Positions 10,101 through 23,000 of a stretch of DNA of 64,000 nt are shown in pieces. The stretch is from Liolophura sinensis (taxonomy: Eukaryota; Mollusca; Polyplacophora; Chitonida; Chitonidae), in contig NC_088304.1 of NCBI RefSeq assembly GCF_032854445.1, forward strand, positions 4,218,001 through 4,282,000. Reading direction: 5' to 3'. A program made the position numbers and the translations under genes. The notes below the pieces were generated by a model. That model was given only the letters and a program-made list of their open reading frames with translations. It did no database searches and had not been told where the DNA came from. The stretch's first letter is position 1. Each line of letters begins with the position of its first letter.

Positions 10101-12468
10101 TTCACTTGGGACTACCAGTGTAAAAGCAAACAGACAAATTGGTGAATTTAACTGAGCTGGCTGAGATGTGAAAGGTGTGAGTTTGCAACTCCTGTATAGG
10201 CGAATCAAACATTAGCTCTACCGATTCACTTGGGACTACTAGTGTAAAAGCAAACAGACAAATTGGTGAATTTAACTGAGCTGGCTGAGATGTAAAAGGT
10301 ATGAGTTTGCAACTCCTGGATAGGCGAATCAAACATTAGCTCTACCAATTCACTTGGGACTACTAGTGTAAAAGCAAACAGACAAATTGGTGAATTTAAC
10401 TGAGCTGGCTGAGATGTGAAAGGTATGAGTTTGCAACTCCTGTATAGGTGAATCAAACATTTTTACCGATTCACTTGGGACTACTAGTGTAAAAGCAAAC
10501 AGACAAATTGGTGAATTTAACTGAGCTGGCTGAGATGTGAAAGGTGTGAGTTTGCAACTCTTGTATAGGCGAATCAAACATTAGCTCTACCAATTCACTT
10601 GGCACTACTAGTGTAAAAGCAAACAGACAAATTGGTGAATTTAACTGAGCTGGCTGAGATGTGAAAGGTATGAGTTTGCAACTCCTGTATAGGTGAATCA
10701 AACATTAGCTCTACCGATTCACTTGGGACTACTAGTGTAAAAGCAAACAGACAAATTGGTGAATTTAACTGGGCTGGCTGAGATGTGAAAGGTATGAGTT
10801 TGCAACTCCTGTACAGGCGAATCAAACATTAGCTCTACCGATTCACTTGGGACTACTAGTGTAAAAGCAAACAGACAAATTGGTGAATTTAACTGAGCTG
10901 GCTGTGATGTGAAAGGTATGAGTTTGCAACTCCTGTATAGGCAAATCAAACATTAGCTCTACCGATTCACTTGGGACTACTAGTGTAAAAGCAAACAGAC
11001 AAATTGGTGAATTTAACTGGGCTGGCTGAGATGTGAAAGGTATGAGTTTGCAACTCCTGTATAGGCCGAATCAAACATTAGCTCTACCGATTCACTTGGG
11101 ACTACCAGTGTAAAAGCAAACAGACAAATTGGTGAATTTAACTGGGCTGGCTGAGATGTGAAAGGTATGAGTTTGCAACTCCTGTATAGGCGAATCAAAA
11201 CATTAGCTCTACCGATTCACTTGGGACTACTAGTGTAAATGCAAACAGACAAATTGGTGAATTTAACTGGGCTGGCTGAGATGTGAAAGGTATGAGTTTG
11301 CAACTCCTGTATAGGTGAATCAAACATTAGCTCTACCAATTCACTTGGCACTACTAGTGTAAAAGCAAACAGACAAATTGGTGAATTTAACTGAGCTGGC
11401 TGAGATGTGAAAGGTGTGAGTTTGCAACTCCTGTACAGGTGAATCAAACATTAGCTCTACCGATTCACTTGGGACTACCAGTGTAAAAGTAAACAGACAA
11501 ATTGGTGAATTTAACTGAGCTGGCTGAGATGTGAAAGGTGTGAGTTTGCAACTCCTGTATAGGCGAATCAAACATTAGCTTCTACCGATTCACTTGGGAC
11601 TACTAGTGTAAAAGCAAACAGACAAATTGGTGAATTTAACTGAGCTGGCTGAGATGTAAAAGGTATGAGTTTGCAACTCCTGGATAGGTGAATCAAACAT
11701 TAACTCTACCGATTCACTTGGGACTACTAGTGTAAAAGCAAACAGACAAATTGGTGAAATTAACTGAGCTGGCTGAGATGTGAAAGGTATGAGTTTGCAA
11801 CTCCTGTATAGGTGAATCAAACATTTTTACCGATTCACTTGGGACTACTAGTGTAAAAGCAAACAGACAAATTGGTGAATTTAACTGAGCTGGCTGAGAT
11901 GTGAAAGGTATGAGTTTGCAACTCCTGTATAGGTGAATCAAACATTAGCTCTACCAATTCACTTGGCACTACTAGTGTAAAAGCAAACAGACAAATTGGT
12001 GAATTTAACTGAGCTGGCTGAGATGTGAAAGGTGTGAGTTTGCAACTCTTGTATAGGCGAATCAAACATTAGCTCTACCAATTCACTTGGCACTACTAGT
12101 GTAAAAGCAAACAGACAAATTGGTGAATTTAACTGAGCCGGCTGAGATGTGAAAGGTATGAGTTTGGAACTCCTGTGTAGGCGAATCAAACATTAGCTCT
12201 ACCGATTCACTTGGGACTACTAGCGTAAAAGCAAACCGGCAAATTGGTGAATTTAACTGAGCTGGCTGAGATGTGAAAGGTATGAGTTTGCAACTCCTGT
12301 ATAGGCGAATCAAACATTAGCTCTACCGATTCACTTGGGACTACTAGTGTAAAAGCAAACAGACAAATTTGTAGAATTTAACTGAGCTGGCTGAGATGTA
12401 CTGATTCACTTGGGACTACTAGTGTAAAAGCAGACAGACAAATTGGTGAATTTAACTGAGCCGGCTCC
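7188..12468 (+). repeat. 124-bp satellite array, about 42 units
   Basis: A head-to-tail array of units with period 124 bp. Constant words are CGATTCACTTGGGACTACTA, GCAAACAGACAAATTGGTGA, GCTGGCTGAGATGTGAAAGG and GAGTTTGCAACTCCTG. Units differ by a few substitutions (TGTATAGG or TGGATAGG, GGGACT or GGCACT). The last units are degenerate, one with a deletion of roughly half a unit near 12400. Each unit has a short inverted repeat, GTGAATC then 16 bases then GATTCAC, in its less altered forms. The overlapping 76-codon minus-strand frames seen in nearly every unit follow from the repetition and are not genes. Confidence 0.98.
8349..9960 (+). repeat. 868-bp (7-unit) higher-order duplication within the satellite
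   Basis: Units carrying diagnostic variants recur 868 bp apart: TAGCATAAAAGC with GGTACGAG at about 8505 and 9373, GGTGAAATTAACTG at about 8777 and 9645, and CTACTGATTC at about 8976 and 9844. The seven-unit block therefore appears twice, almost identical, next to each other. This points to a recent unequal exchange. Confidence 0.9.
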
Positions 12469-12629
12469 AAGTTCTACTTTTACTGGCAAAGTCTCGTGTA
12501 ACCGCAACTTTTGTAAGCTTTATCAAGCACAGATCTTTACTCCTGTGACATCCTCTACCTGTGAAACCTTTTTGAGTACGGTGTGGCATCAATCATTTAC
12601 AAGATAAATCCTAGCCACTATATGAACCT

Positions 12630-12855
12630 GTTTATTTTATTGGTGTTTTACGCCGTACTCGAGAATATTTCACGTATACCACAGTGGCCAGCACTATGGT
12701 GGGAAGAAACCAAAGAGAGCCTGGGGGAAACACACCACCATCCGCAGGTTTTTGGAAGACCTTGCCATGCACGGCGAGAGAGGAAGCCAGCATGAACTGG
12801 ACTTGAACTTGAGCACTCCTGGGTCACTGCGCCATGCTGGCATTTTAACTGCCTC
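12630..12855 (-). repeat. Family A SINE, nearly complete
   Basis: On the plus strand it reads TTGGTGTTTTACGCCGTACT, CGAGAATATTTCAC, CACCATCCGCAGG, GAGGAAGCCAGCATGAAC and CTCCTGGGTCACTGCGCC, which is the reverse of the complete copy at 48668-48932. The tRNA-like head is partly replaced. Confidence 0.9.
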
Positions 12856-13194
12856 CCCCTATATGTATAAAGGGTCTGAGTAACTGGTTGAAATGATGAA
12901 CACAACACTTCCGAGTACATGGACAAGGATAGTTTTATTTCAGTTCTAAAGGACGAATTATCAGATTGAACTGGAGTACACCTGAGAGTTGTGGATTCAA
13001 ACTTTCTATCAACTCGTTAACAGGTGAAAATTTTCCGCACCAAACACGGCCACCCTGTGTAGCCCGCTTTGTTTCAATCCAGGAAATCTTATAAAATCTT
13101 TTACCATGTTAATAACAAGGCGTAATCTGACGACCATACATTTATTATAAACACAAGATTTGAACAATATTATTATTAATAATTATTACTGGGA
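12856..13194. other. Intergenic DNA
   Basis: No gene or recognised repeat. A reverse-strand AATAAA at about 12931 and another near 13140 could be late polyadenylation signals of the minus-strand malectin transcript, but nothing else supports this. Confidence 0.3.
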
Positions 13195-13440
13195 TACAAT
13201 ACAACAAGATACAGTATGGAGTATCTAGTACAATCAGATACAGTATGGGGTATTCTGTACAATGTGACACAGTATGAGGTATCCAGTGCAAGGAGATACA
13301 CCCTGCAGTATGAAGGGATATATTACAAACGGATACAAGACACCACAAAGGGATAAGGTACAAAGAGATACAGTATGAGGCCATTCAGTACAAAGATACA
13401 CCTGCAGTATGAAGGGATATAGTACAAAGAGATACAGTTT
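13195..13440 (+). repeat. Degenerate minisatellite, about 30 bp unit
   Basis: AGATACAGTATGRGG and GTACAA words recur about eight times with variable spacing (for example near 13208, 13237, 13366 and 13430). Confidence 0.75.
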
Positions 13441-16400
13441 GGATGCATATACTGTATTTCTTCAAAAGATGTTTATTCAAACATATTTTGAAGGCATTAT
13501 TCTGTGTAGTCTTATAAAATTATACTCTTTCTGAAGCCTTAAAATTAGCCAACTCAACCAATGGAGTTTTGTCTCCTATATCAAGTTGTAAATGTGTGTA
13601 AATTGCTCTTTCATATGCAAAAAGGTTGAGAAATTAAGGTAGTTCATACTGATATGTGCCTTTGATTTGTTCACCTGTAGGCACTAATACTTGGTATTGC
13701 ATATGCATGCGAGTGTGAGTACACATGTACCAAAGTTGGCCACCACTGCAATAAGTTTTTTTATCATAAATCAGGTGACACCTATTTTATTTTGCATTTT
13801 ACAGGTGAGCACACACTAAAAAATTATACAATGGAATAAAAATGAAACTCGACATGCTCCTTTTATTTTGTCCGGTTTTAATTCTTTTAAACAATATTCC
13901 TGCCTTTTTTATGCCTTTCTGGTCATTTAAATGTCAGTAACGGGAACAATTGCTGGAACAGCCCAACACTTCCCACAAATTGGATAATTTTTCAGTTTTA
14001 CTTATATACTCACCTCCAAATGACCCTGTTCTGCAAAGACTCACATCTGAAATAAGTTAATAACACATGTGATCAATTCAAATGCTTCACAGATAGAAAG
14101 ATTATGACCTTGAAAGATAAACATCCCTTTAAATCCATCCATACTATAATCCAGTATTAATCCTGCATGTCCACTGCAGCAGCTCTTTATGCTGACAAAC
14201 TAAATTAATCAACCAATGAGAAAAATGCACAGTGGTATATTATCCCTATTATAATTGGATGATATCGTCCAAACATGGATGTTATACCTGTTGTGATTGG
14301 CTAGAAATCTAACACAAGATTCAGACCAGTGAGATACAGACGCCATTATCACAGTTTTGCATGGTAATGAAAATATATACCAGTGCCTGTATGCATTTCC
14401 ACAAAAACAATCCTAAAAAAAAGTCACAGACAGTTCAATTTTTCACCATTGTGAAATCGTACAGTGTATCGTTTTCAAAACTTGTAAGGTGGCCATGTTG
14501 GGATTTGAACCCACAAACTTGGGGATAGTAGCCTGCTCTTTACCCCAAACTCATGGGCTGGACTCTATGTTCTGTATTTCACCTAAAATTTTGCCCATGG
14601 CTAAGTTACTCCTTTTAAAACCTGATTTCACCAATTCTGCTGATCAAAGAAAAGTGTTTTTTGGATTCGTTTGGGTTTGTTTGGGAAGGTAGAATGATTC
14701 CTCCTACATCTATTGGAAAAATGCAAGCTTTAGCAACATAAGTCAAACTTTATGACCTTAATTTTTCCTCTAAACATGCTCTTTTTGGAGGGAATTTTCA
14801 TGGCAAATACAGGCCTCTCTTAACCTATTTCCATTTGTTCTCTCAGACAGCTGACAGCTATCACAACATGACAACTCAAAGTATGACATCGGTGAACAGA
14901 TCATGCACATTGACAGCCATTTGCTCCTCATTGCCCTTGAATGTATTCAGTTTCGGACTATTAAACAATCAAGTATGCAGCAGTATGAAATGTGAAAGTG
15001 AAGCATGATTTTCACAGTAATCAATTTCAGAAATCTGTTCCAGGTCCTCACAATTTAGCAATTCAGCCGAAACATTGCTTTAGCCTCACCTGAGCAGACA
15101 GTGACCAATCAGGTTGCAGAACATTTGCCTGCCAAATTGTGTGACACCATACAAACTGGATGGATTTTCTGGCACTGGCACTGCACATTATCCACACCCA
15201 CCCACCCACTCACCCACCCAACAACCTGATTGCTCTTGTAAAAGTCGAAAAATTTTGAAGTATAAACTCACAAAATGAGTTTCAGCAAACTAATTTCAGA
15301 AAAATTAAACCTGTTAAATGCTTTGAAATATAAAAATCGAATACCAAAAAATAACACCTTTCTGGTTTTACTAGGAAAAAAACTTAGATTTGGCAGCAAG
15401 GCTACAAAAGAGCTTGTTCATAGGAGACACACAAATGCATAACTTCAGCTCAATACATATAGCACTGAAATCATGAATTTCATGGTAATTAGTATGCAAA
15501 CAGAGTATCCGCCATAAAACATCCCCCTTGTGTCATTGTGCTCTACATGCATGTAAAACTTCAGGTCAATACATGCAGTATGTGTTGAGTTACCACCATT
15601 AATATTTTGTTTCACGTCGATTCTAACACAGAATACAGTAAGTCTAGAGTTTGGTAATTTATGATAGTTAATATGCACACACCGAATCAAGAATGGAACA
15701 CCCCCATCATAATATTGTGCTCTATGTATGTGTTCAGATCCTGAGCTAGATACAACGCCTAACATTTTGTTTATAATTGCTTATAAAACAAGTCAGAAAA
15801 CATGCCTCAGCACCTAACATTTCCTGAATCATCCACCATTGTCAAAAATCGTGAAATATTATGATTCACGCAAGCGACCAATTAATCGCCCTTTTGTGCT
15901 TAACAGGGCAATTAAATGGTGAACAATGCCATGAAACTATAGATTGTTTACCTGTACTGTATCAAAATTAAATTAAAATCACAACGTACCTATTAGTGTT
16001 TAACACTATACTTAATAACAATGTTTGACTTCTATGACAGCATCAGAACCAACAGATGCTAGATTGAAGCCTGCGACATTCGTGGTCAAGGAAAAATTGG
16101 ATGCAACTGAGCATTTTAGGCAGATTTTAGTCAACACGAGCCTCCATTTCATTGGTGCATGTACAAGCATGACCATGGAATGAATGTGGCAATCAGGGTT
16201 TTGAAATTCATTCTGATGAGAACAGGAGATTTTTCCAAAAAACTTTTCACATCCATCAAGTTTTCCATCTAAGGCAAACCACCATAATTAATTCAGCTAT
16301 CATACCAAAACATATCCTTCCCTTTTTCTTTGCTGGATGGTCATAATCAAAGAAAGATGTTAACACGATTGGCTGTGTTGTTCTCTAAACATTTTAACTC

Positions 16401-16837
16401 CGGTCACAAGCAATGTGGTAGGCCAATACCACAGTGGTATTTACAATAGTAAATGAAATGGAAAAAAAATGGCAATAAATTTACAGTTTAAACAGAATAA
16501 TACTCTGGATGCAAATGTTGTCATGAATGTCAAAAACACAAAAATATTATATGAAAAAAAAAACACAAAAGACCAAATACCAAATTATAATATACTGACT
16601 GATACAAAGGGAAATTCTGTACACCTTATGCGTCTCTTGAGCAAATGTTAACATAATGTCCATTAATAATTATTACTCTTTTTATTATTAAAATTACTTA
16701 CTCAAACATTAATGTGTACCATAACCAATTCTATTTATGGTCAATAACCCAGATAGAAATCGACAAAACACTTTTACAATTGAATACCAAATTAGAGGTT
16801 CTTGGTGATGTATCATTAGCACAACTTCAGGATTTTA
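13441..16837. other. Intergenic or distal 3' UTR DNA, no recognised gene
   Basis: AT-rich, with short reading frames only. It is notably poor in SINEs compared with the rest of the window. It may include part of a long malectin 3' UTR. A tRNA-like remnant is listed separately. Confidence 0.4.
14488..14565 (-). repeat. tRNA-like remnant (pseudo-tRNA or SINE head)
   Basis: The reverse strand has a B-box-like GTGGGTTCAAATCCCAAC, preceded by GGTAAAGAGCAGGC, which resembles the end of a D-arm and the start of an anticodon stem. GCCCATG upstream can pair with CATGGCC downstream at six of seven positions. The 5' half of the D-arm is missing, so it is not a functional tRNA gene. Confidence 0.4.
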
Positions 16838-16945
16838 GTTCATTTATTTATTTCATGGGTGTTTTACTCTGTACTCAAGAATATTTCACTTATACAATGA
16901 CAGCAAGCATTACGGTGGGAGGAAACTGAGCAGAGCTTGGGGAAA
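16838..16945 (-). repeat. Family A SINE, 3' fragment
   Basis: TTTATTTATTTCATGGGTGT, ACTCAAGAATATTTCACTTA and GGTGGGAGGAAACTGAGCAG follow the reverse family A order. Only the 3' half remains. Confidence 0.85.
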
Positions 16946-18027
16946 TAAGATTTTAGCATTTCACTACCACGCCACTAGCTTACTATTATCAGGAAATAAA
17001 CCAGCTTTCAGCATTCCATTACCAATCCAATAAAATACAACAGCCTTTGTCACCTGAGAGTGTGAAGTCATTGGAGTGGTCAGATCTTCACATCTATGAA
17101 TCCTCTTTCAATCAGTTTCAATGGTTTTTCATAGAGAAGATTTTGTGAAAATTACTTTTTCAATGGACACGATTGCACTCAAGTGTTAATGGAACTATTC
17201 CTGCATTTTAGACACCACAAACCATGCACAAAAGGGCAAAGTTCAACATGGTCATCTGTCAAGAATCTAAACAGACTTTCTCTTTAGGATCCCTTCACAG
17301 TGCCTATTAAAATGTATCAACAAAGAAATTTGCACAGAATTCAAACAGCGACAAAAGCCAGTCCTTTACCTGCAATATACCATAAATCTTCAACTATTTC
17401 AACCACTAAAACACTTGTTTTCAGTGGAATTTATGTAAACAATTATCATGAAAACAACCCTAAATATGATTTGTGTCAATAAGGATGCAAGCTTCGTAAA
17501 ACTGTGCAAATTATTTCTCTGCAACCCATAGTTCTCTCGGAAAGTTTCAAAATATTGGTCGCAGAGGCGAATAAAAAGGTGGAAGAATTTGGCTAAGTTT
17601 ACAAAAAAAAAAAACAGAGAGTGTTTTTACTTCATCATCATTCAGTCTGCTGGGATTTGGACAGTGGAAATCAACCCTTCATTATCTATAGTATGCTCCG
17701 GCACAATTATGGTGGATTGATTCCGCTATTTAAAGGGTTTCTCAAGTCTCAAGAGAAACCAGGCAAAAATATTAAAATGATATGAATGATGCCCCATGGA
17801 ACAGTTCTAACACTAGGGTTCAAAAGGACAACACTATTTAACCCCTATTTGAAGAATTCTCAAAAACAAAATCTTTGCCAGTTTTCTTTAACTTTTCCTG
17901 ATGCCATGTGATAATATTCCTTATTTGATGATGAAGTGGGCAGAAATGATGTTGAGTAAGGCAGTTCTGCTGGAATGATGTCATGATCATCTGAAAGTAC
18001 AGCTTCGTTTGCAGCTATCCCTCATGC

Positions 18028-18056
18028 GTGACGTCAAGTGTTCTTGCATGACGTCA
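18028..18056. promoter_or_regulatory. Two closely spaced CRE palindromes
   Basis: TGACGTCA occurs twice about 20 bp apart (GCGTGACGTCAAG and GCATGACGTCACATC). This octamer is the consensus site for CREB/ATF factors. Position, downstream of malectin, gives no clear target gene, so function is not established. Confidence 0.4.
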
Positions 18057-18220
18057 CATCAGGCATAATTAGAAACGACAGATTGTTTCCGTACAATCCT
18101 CCAAAACTTACTAAAGTGGTTGTAATACAATGCAATTTTTATACAATTTAAGATAGTCCTGAATCTCAAGCCTGCTTTTAAGATGTACACATCTGGACAA
18201 TGGAGTAGCTCATTAAGAAC

Positions 18221-18296
18221 AAATACAAAAAAGCAACCAGTGACAGAGATGAGCAAACAAATACAAAAAAGCAACCAGTGACAGAGATGAGCAAAC
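18221..18296. repeat. 38-bp direct tandem duplication
   Basis: Two identical copies starting AAATACAAAAAAGCAACCAG and ending GAGCAAAC, 38 bp apart (18221 and 18259). Confidence 0.95.
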
Positions 18297-19854
18297 ACTG
18301 ATGTTCCAACAATTTGAAGACCTGTACAATACCATGTTCCACACGGGTATTTGATAATACAGTGCTAACATTAATAACAATACAAAGTTCAAAACATGAA
18401 AATTTACCAAATGTTTCCCTAACACTAAAGTCCCACTACAAGATTGTTTGACATTGGTTCTCATATGACATTGTTCACGTCCAACAAATGATATTATAGA
18501 CACAATAAAATAGCTCAAGTGTTAAACACAGGATTGCTTAAACAGTGACTGATAATAATTATCAAATTAAATTATCTCTGTGAACTAAAGGATTACTTAC
18601 TCATTATAATGATTGGCATTTTCCCGTCGTACTCAACAATTCTGTGTTTCATACAATGGCGGTCAATTCTATGGGTGGGGGAAACCTTGAGTACCTAGCA
18701 TACACGAGTAAGGCACACACAAACTCTCACCAGCACAAATGCCTTAGGGTGTAATCTATATTGATGGAGACATGTGATATTTCCCGAAATTTCATGCAAG
18801 ACCAAATCAAATGGCCAAGGCGAAGCAAGACCTCAAAACAGTGGAGTTTTAAGAATCTCGATGTTCCTCTGTCCAAGACTGGCACTGAAAAGCACCTTGT
18901 ATATCCGGACGCTGTCAGTAATGTCAAGCTCCAAGCAGCAGGACCTTGACACCATTTTACTGATATCACCATGATGACGTCATATAAAAGGCTGTATGAC
19001 ATTACAATAGAAACTGATACACTGTAACACTGTTACAATCCATTTTTGATATAACAATAAATCGAGGTCCTACGTCACACTAGCGCAACCTCATGGAGTT
19101 GAAAAATATGCCACCTTCCCTTTACACAAACACAAAGTGAACAGAAAGCCGTGTTCATCCCGAAATTTACTCTTTAATATCTTAATGTGCAGCACATAAT
19201 AAACACTTCTACACGTATACTTCACAAGTCATCTACTCAAATTTTTCAACGTTTTTTTTTTTTTGCTGACTATTTTCCTTCTAAATAGATTTATTCATTA
19301 CACTGATAAGATGGAGGATTTTTTGCACTCCGACGTTAAGGATTCAAAACAATAAACTGTAAAAGTATAAAGAATGTTTCAGTGTTGTAGAACACAACTA
19401 ACACAATCATCTGATTACTGCTTTCCTTTTTTTTATACATTTTTTTCCTTTTTCAATTTTTTTCAGAAATAAAAATCCCTCACACCTATTTACAAACAAA
19501 ATCAGATAAATATTATTCCTAATCTGACAATTAAAATCTTTCCCCTTTAATATATAAACGTATGTATATATATGTGTATATATATATATATGTATAAACA
19601 TTTATAGAGTAGAACATTCTGAAGGCTATTTATTATCAATTAAAATCAGTGATAAATGAAAATGTAGGATGAAACATTCGCAGTTTCAAACAATCTTTTT
19701 CAACAGAAAATGACGCAAGAAAAAAAATGGTACATGAAGCAAATGAGCAATAGCTCTGCCATTTCTCCTCCTGAAATTCACACGCAAACAGAATTGAAAA
19801 AGTTCACACATGTGGGTTCTTTAAAAAAAAAAAAAGAAAAACTAAATAAAAAAG

Positions 19855-20078
19855 CTATAATTTACATAGACAGAATAGCAATGGAATAAATGCACCAACA
19901 GCCACAAAGACTGGCAGGAGCATGGTACTGGTGTCGTCAGACGCATATGGATCCTGCGCTTTTGGCCCTGATGGACGACGACGTTTTGACGGCTTCTGTT
20001 CCACTGGCTCCTCCTCTTCCTCTTCCTCGTCATCACGGCGATTATCAGCACCAGGCAAGGGAGGTAATTTTGGAACAT
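19855..20078 (-). CDS. MLEC: Malectin exon 4
   Basis: Acceptor CTTGTAG (plus-strand CTACAAG at 20079-20085). It completes the Asp codon of IDD, then [20 protein letters not shown], a basic KPSKRRR patch, the segment [16 protein letters not shown] with the membrane span, and the end FCLCKL. Stop TAG at 19855-19857. The acid-rich spacer and the hydrophobic C-terminus match the malectin family. Confidence 0.95.
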
Positions 20079-23000
20079 CTACAAGTCAAGAGAAAGCGGT
20101 TCAAAAATGTCTGTTATAACACCACAAATGGTGCAAGGGAGCACCCAAACCCCAACCACTCCATGGTGCAAGGAAACAGTTAAAACCCCACCCACTACAT
20201 GGTGCAAGGGAACACCCAAAACCCCAAACATTCCTAATGTACAGACGCACAAAGTATTTGGCGATTGTTGATACACAGGTAGACACACCAAGTTTCCAAC
20301 AGCTCTTGATATAAACACACACCACTATCTGACAGCTCTTCACATAAACACACACTACTATCTGACAATTCTTGATATAAACACACATCACTGTCTGACA
20401 GTTCTTGAAATAAACACACACCACTATCTGACAACTCTTGATATAAACACACATGACTTTCTGACATCTCTTGATATAAACACACACCACTATCTGACAA
20501 CTCTTGATATAAACACACACGACTGTCTGACATCTCTTGATATAAACACACACGACTGTCTGACAACTCCTGATATAAACAACACCACTGTCTAACATCT
20601 CTTGATGGAAACACATGCCACTATCTTCTTGATATAAACACACACTAAGTTTCTGACAGCTCTTGACATAAACACACACCAAGTTTCTGACAGCTCTTGA
20701 CATAAACACACACCAAGTTTCTGACAGCTCTTGATATAAATACACCCGTGTCCTTAAACTCCTGATTGTTGTTCATACAATAGAGGCTGATATCAGGGAA
20801 CCAGAATGCTCTGGGTAAACCAGAGACCTCTGGGTGAGTTACCGACTCACATGGTCATACACAAGGTCATACACAAGGTCAGGATTGAGCCTGCATTACA
20901 AATGTCTTGACACAAACTTTAATGCGAAGACATCAAATATTTCCCAACTCTTATTGTAAAGACATATAATTTCAATGTGATGTTTCTACTTTGGGACAGA
21001 GGTCATACAAACTAAACCGCATCCATTCAACAATGGAATGTGGAGTTTAAACTCTTTTGTCATTAAAGGTAAAAATGTTTTGTCAACAGTAATTTACAAA
21101 TATGTGTTACCGTCTTCGGGAGACACAAAAGACACCTCTTTCCCTCAGGCACTTCTCTTTTTAAGTTCGCAAAAGTTCAGTTCCTCAATTTTCACCATCA
21201 TTCATCAAACTCTTTCTAAGTAAATATAATCCAAACCTGCAGCGCAATATTTTTCACAGGTCACATGATGCAGTGGCATTTTCATAGCGTTACAGATAAA
21301 AGAGTTTTAGAACTCCAAACTCCCCCCCCCCCCCAAATTACTGTTTAGGAATAAAGCTAAACATAAACAAGTTACTTACCATCAATAGTACCCTTCATTA
21401 CATATAAGGCATTGACCTTGGGATTGTCAAGGTCACCCTGCAATAAACAGATCAAAGGACATATTGGTAATGACTCACACAACTTGTACACGATCATCTT
21501 AAAGCTGAACAGCTTAGACAATTCATGTCACCGTTACACACGTAGGTATACCTGTACATGCTCTATAACAAGGAAATGGTTCATTCAAAGTTTATGGCCT
21601 CAGATTACAAGAAGAATTCTATTTCAGGAGGCATTGTGAAACCAGTCTTGATATGATTATCTAAGAGCTAATTTTCACAAATTCAATGATTTTCATGTTT
21701 TTATTTTTACTTTTATACCCTTCCCTGACATTGAAAGAACATTTATTCTCCTCCCACCCACCCCTACCCCCTCCCCAAAAATTAAAATTGGAATTAAAAC
21801 GTGTGTGGCCTTACTGAACCAGAAGGTTACCTTTATAAATTCTACACTAAGCTTTCCGTCGAGCTGCGACGTCTCTCCGTTCACTTTTAATTTCCCATTT
21901 TTAACGGAAAACGGAACAATTTCATCGTGGGCGACACCACGGCCCACTTTGCCATATATGTCCAGCTCATCCACAACTGTGTGTTCTCCATTTAAGACCA
22001 CATCAAATACCTACAAATGAGAAAAATATACAAGATTATAATCTGTTCACACAGTGTTAACACAAAAAAAAAAACTAGGTCATGATTCAATTGTTTCTAT
22101 ACATGTTGGCAAAAATAAATGTTCCCTAAACAAAATATATGTGTGGTTGGAAAAAAGTGTCAAGTGCATCATGTTAAAACTGGTGGTATTATCATGATCA
22201 ATTTCTGAAATGGAAAAAAACAGTCAAATGTGTGTGCACGAGTGCTTGGGGTTTAAAGTCGTACTCAACAATTTTTCAGTCATATGACAACGAAGGAATC
22301 CTTAGGGTGTATGTAATGTGCCTCCTTGTTGCAGGACAGATTTCCACCGCTCTTTTATCTAGTGCTGTTTCACTGAGACGATTTACTAAAGGCAAGTAAG
22401 GCGCCCCAACCGAGCCATTATACTGATACGCGTCAACCAGTTGATGCGATATCCCCTTCCTGCTGAACACCAAGCCAGGAAGTTACAACTTTCTCTTTTA
22501 AAGTCTTGGGTGTGACTCGACCCAGTTTTGATCCTGGATCTACTGCTCCCGAAGCGGACGAGTCAAATGTGAAGTTTGCGAAAACTGTCCACACAAGGGA
22601 ATAGATCAATGGACAGATTACAAAGAGTTTGGCCACATTTACATTGTCTTGATCTTTTATACCAGTAACTGTAGACTATTTGTCCACAAGAATAAAGAAC
22701 AAGACACACATCTGAATATTTAAAGGAATGACAACCACCATCAGTAAATACCATCAGCTTACAGGTATATTTGTTGCATCCACAATTTTTTCTGTTTTCA
22801 TTTTGGCTGTGAATTAATCATCAAAAGCCAAAGCCATCAATTTATCAATTTCCAATTGACAGCGCTATGGCAAGCAAAATGCAGCAATCAACAACTGGAT
22901 TTTTCAAAATTGTGCTCGTTTCATCAGTATAAACATAATAAGTGTCACCTCATGATATAATGAACAATAATTTTATCTATGACTCTATTTAGAATGCGTA

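Larger units (their letters stand above)
7015..12508. mobile_element. Possible inverted-repeat DNA element carrying the 124-bp satellite
   Basis: The left flank of the satellite reads AGTGGCAGTTACACTAGGAA and later GAGGCTGGCT. The reverse complement of the right flank (12510 leftwards) reads AGTTGCGGTTACACGAGACT and later GGAGCCGGCT. These imperfect inverted ends bracket the whole array, which suggests a non-autonomous transposon whose interior has expanded into a satellite. No transposase frame is seen. Target-site duplication is unclear (TTT on both sides is possible but weak). Confidence 0.4.
16946..19854 (-). other. Presumed malectin 3' UTR and downstream DNA
   Basis: Lies just downstream of the malectin stop codon on the minus strand. 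It is AT-rich with T and TA runs (19250-19265, 19550-19590). A reverse-strand GAATAAAT at about 19288-19295 is one possible polyadenylation signal. No coding sequence recognised. Confidence 0.4.

Noticed and set aside
7250-12313. Some 40 overlapping minus-strand frames of 75-76 codons with nearly the same peptide
   Set aside because: They repeat every 124 bp, overlap each other in different frames, and use the satellite unit itself. The period is not a multiple of three, and there is no sign of selection on codons.
3372-12468. CRISPR-like direct repeats
   Set aside because: The repeats are contiguous tandem units without unique spacers, in a eukaryotic genome with introns and SINEs.
15445-15765. 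106-codon minus-strand frame
   Set aside because: Unrecognised, His and Tyr rich composition, in AT-rich intergenic DNA; probably chance.
20101-20745. 214-codon minus-strand frame
   Set aside because: It is a by-product of a 33-bp array whose period is a multiple of three; no domain is seen and it lies within a malectin intron.
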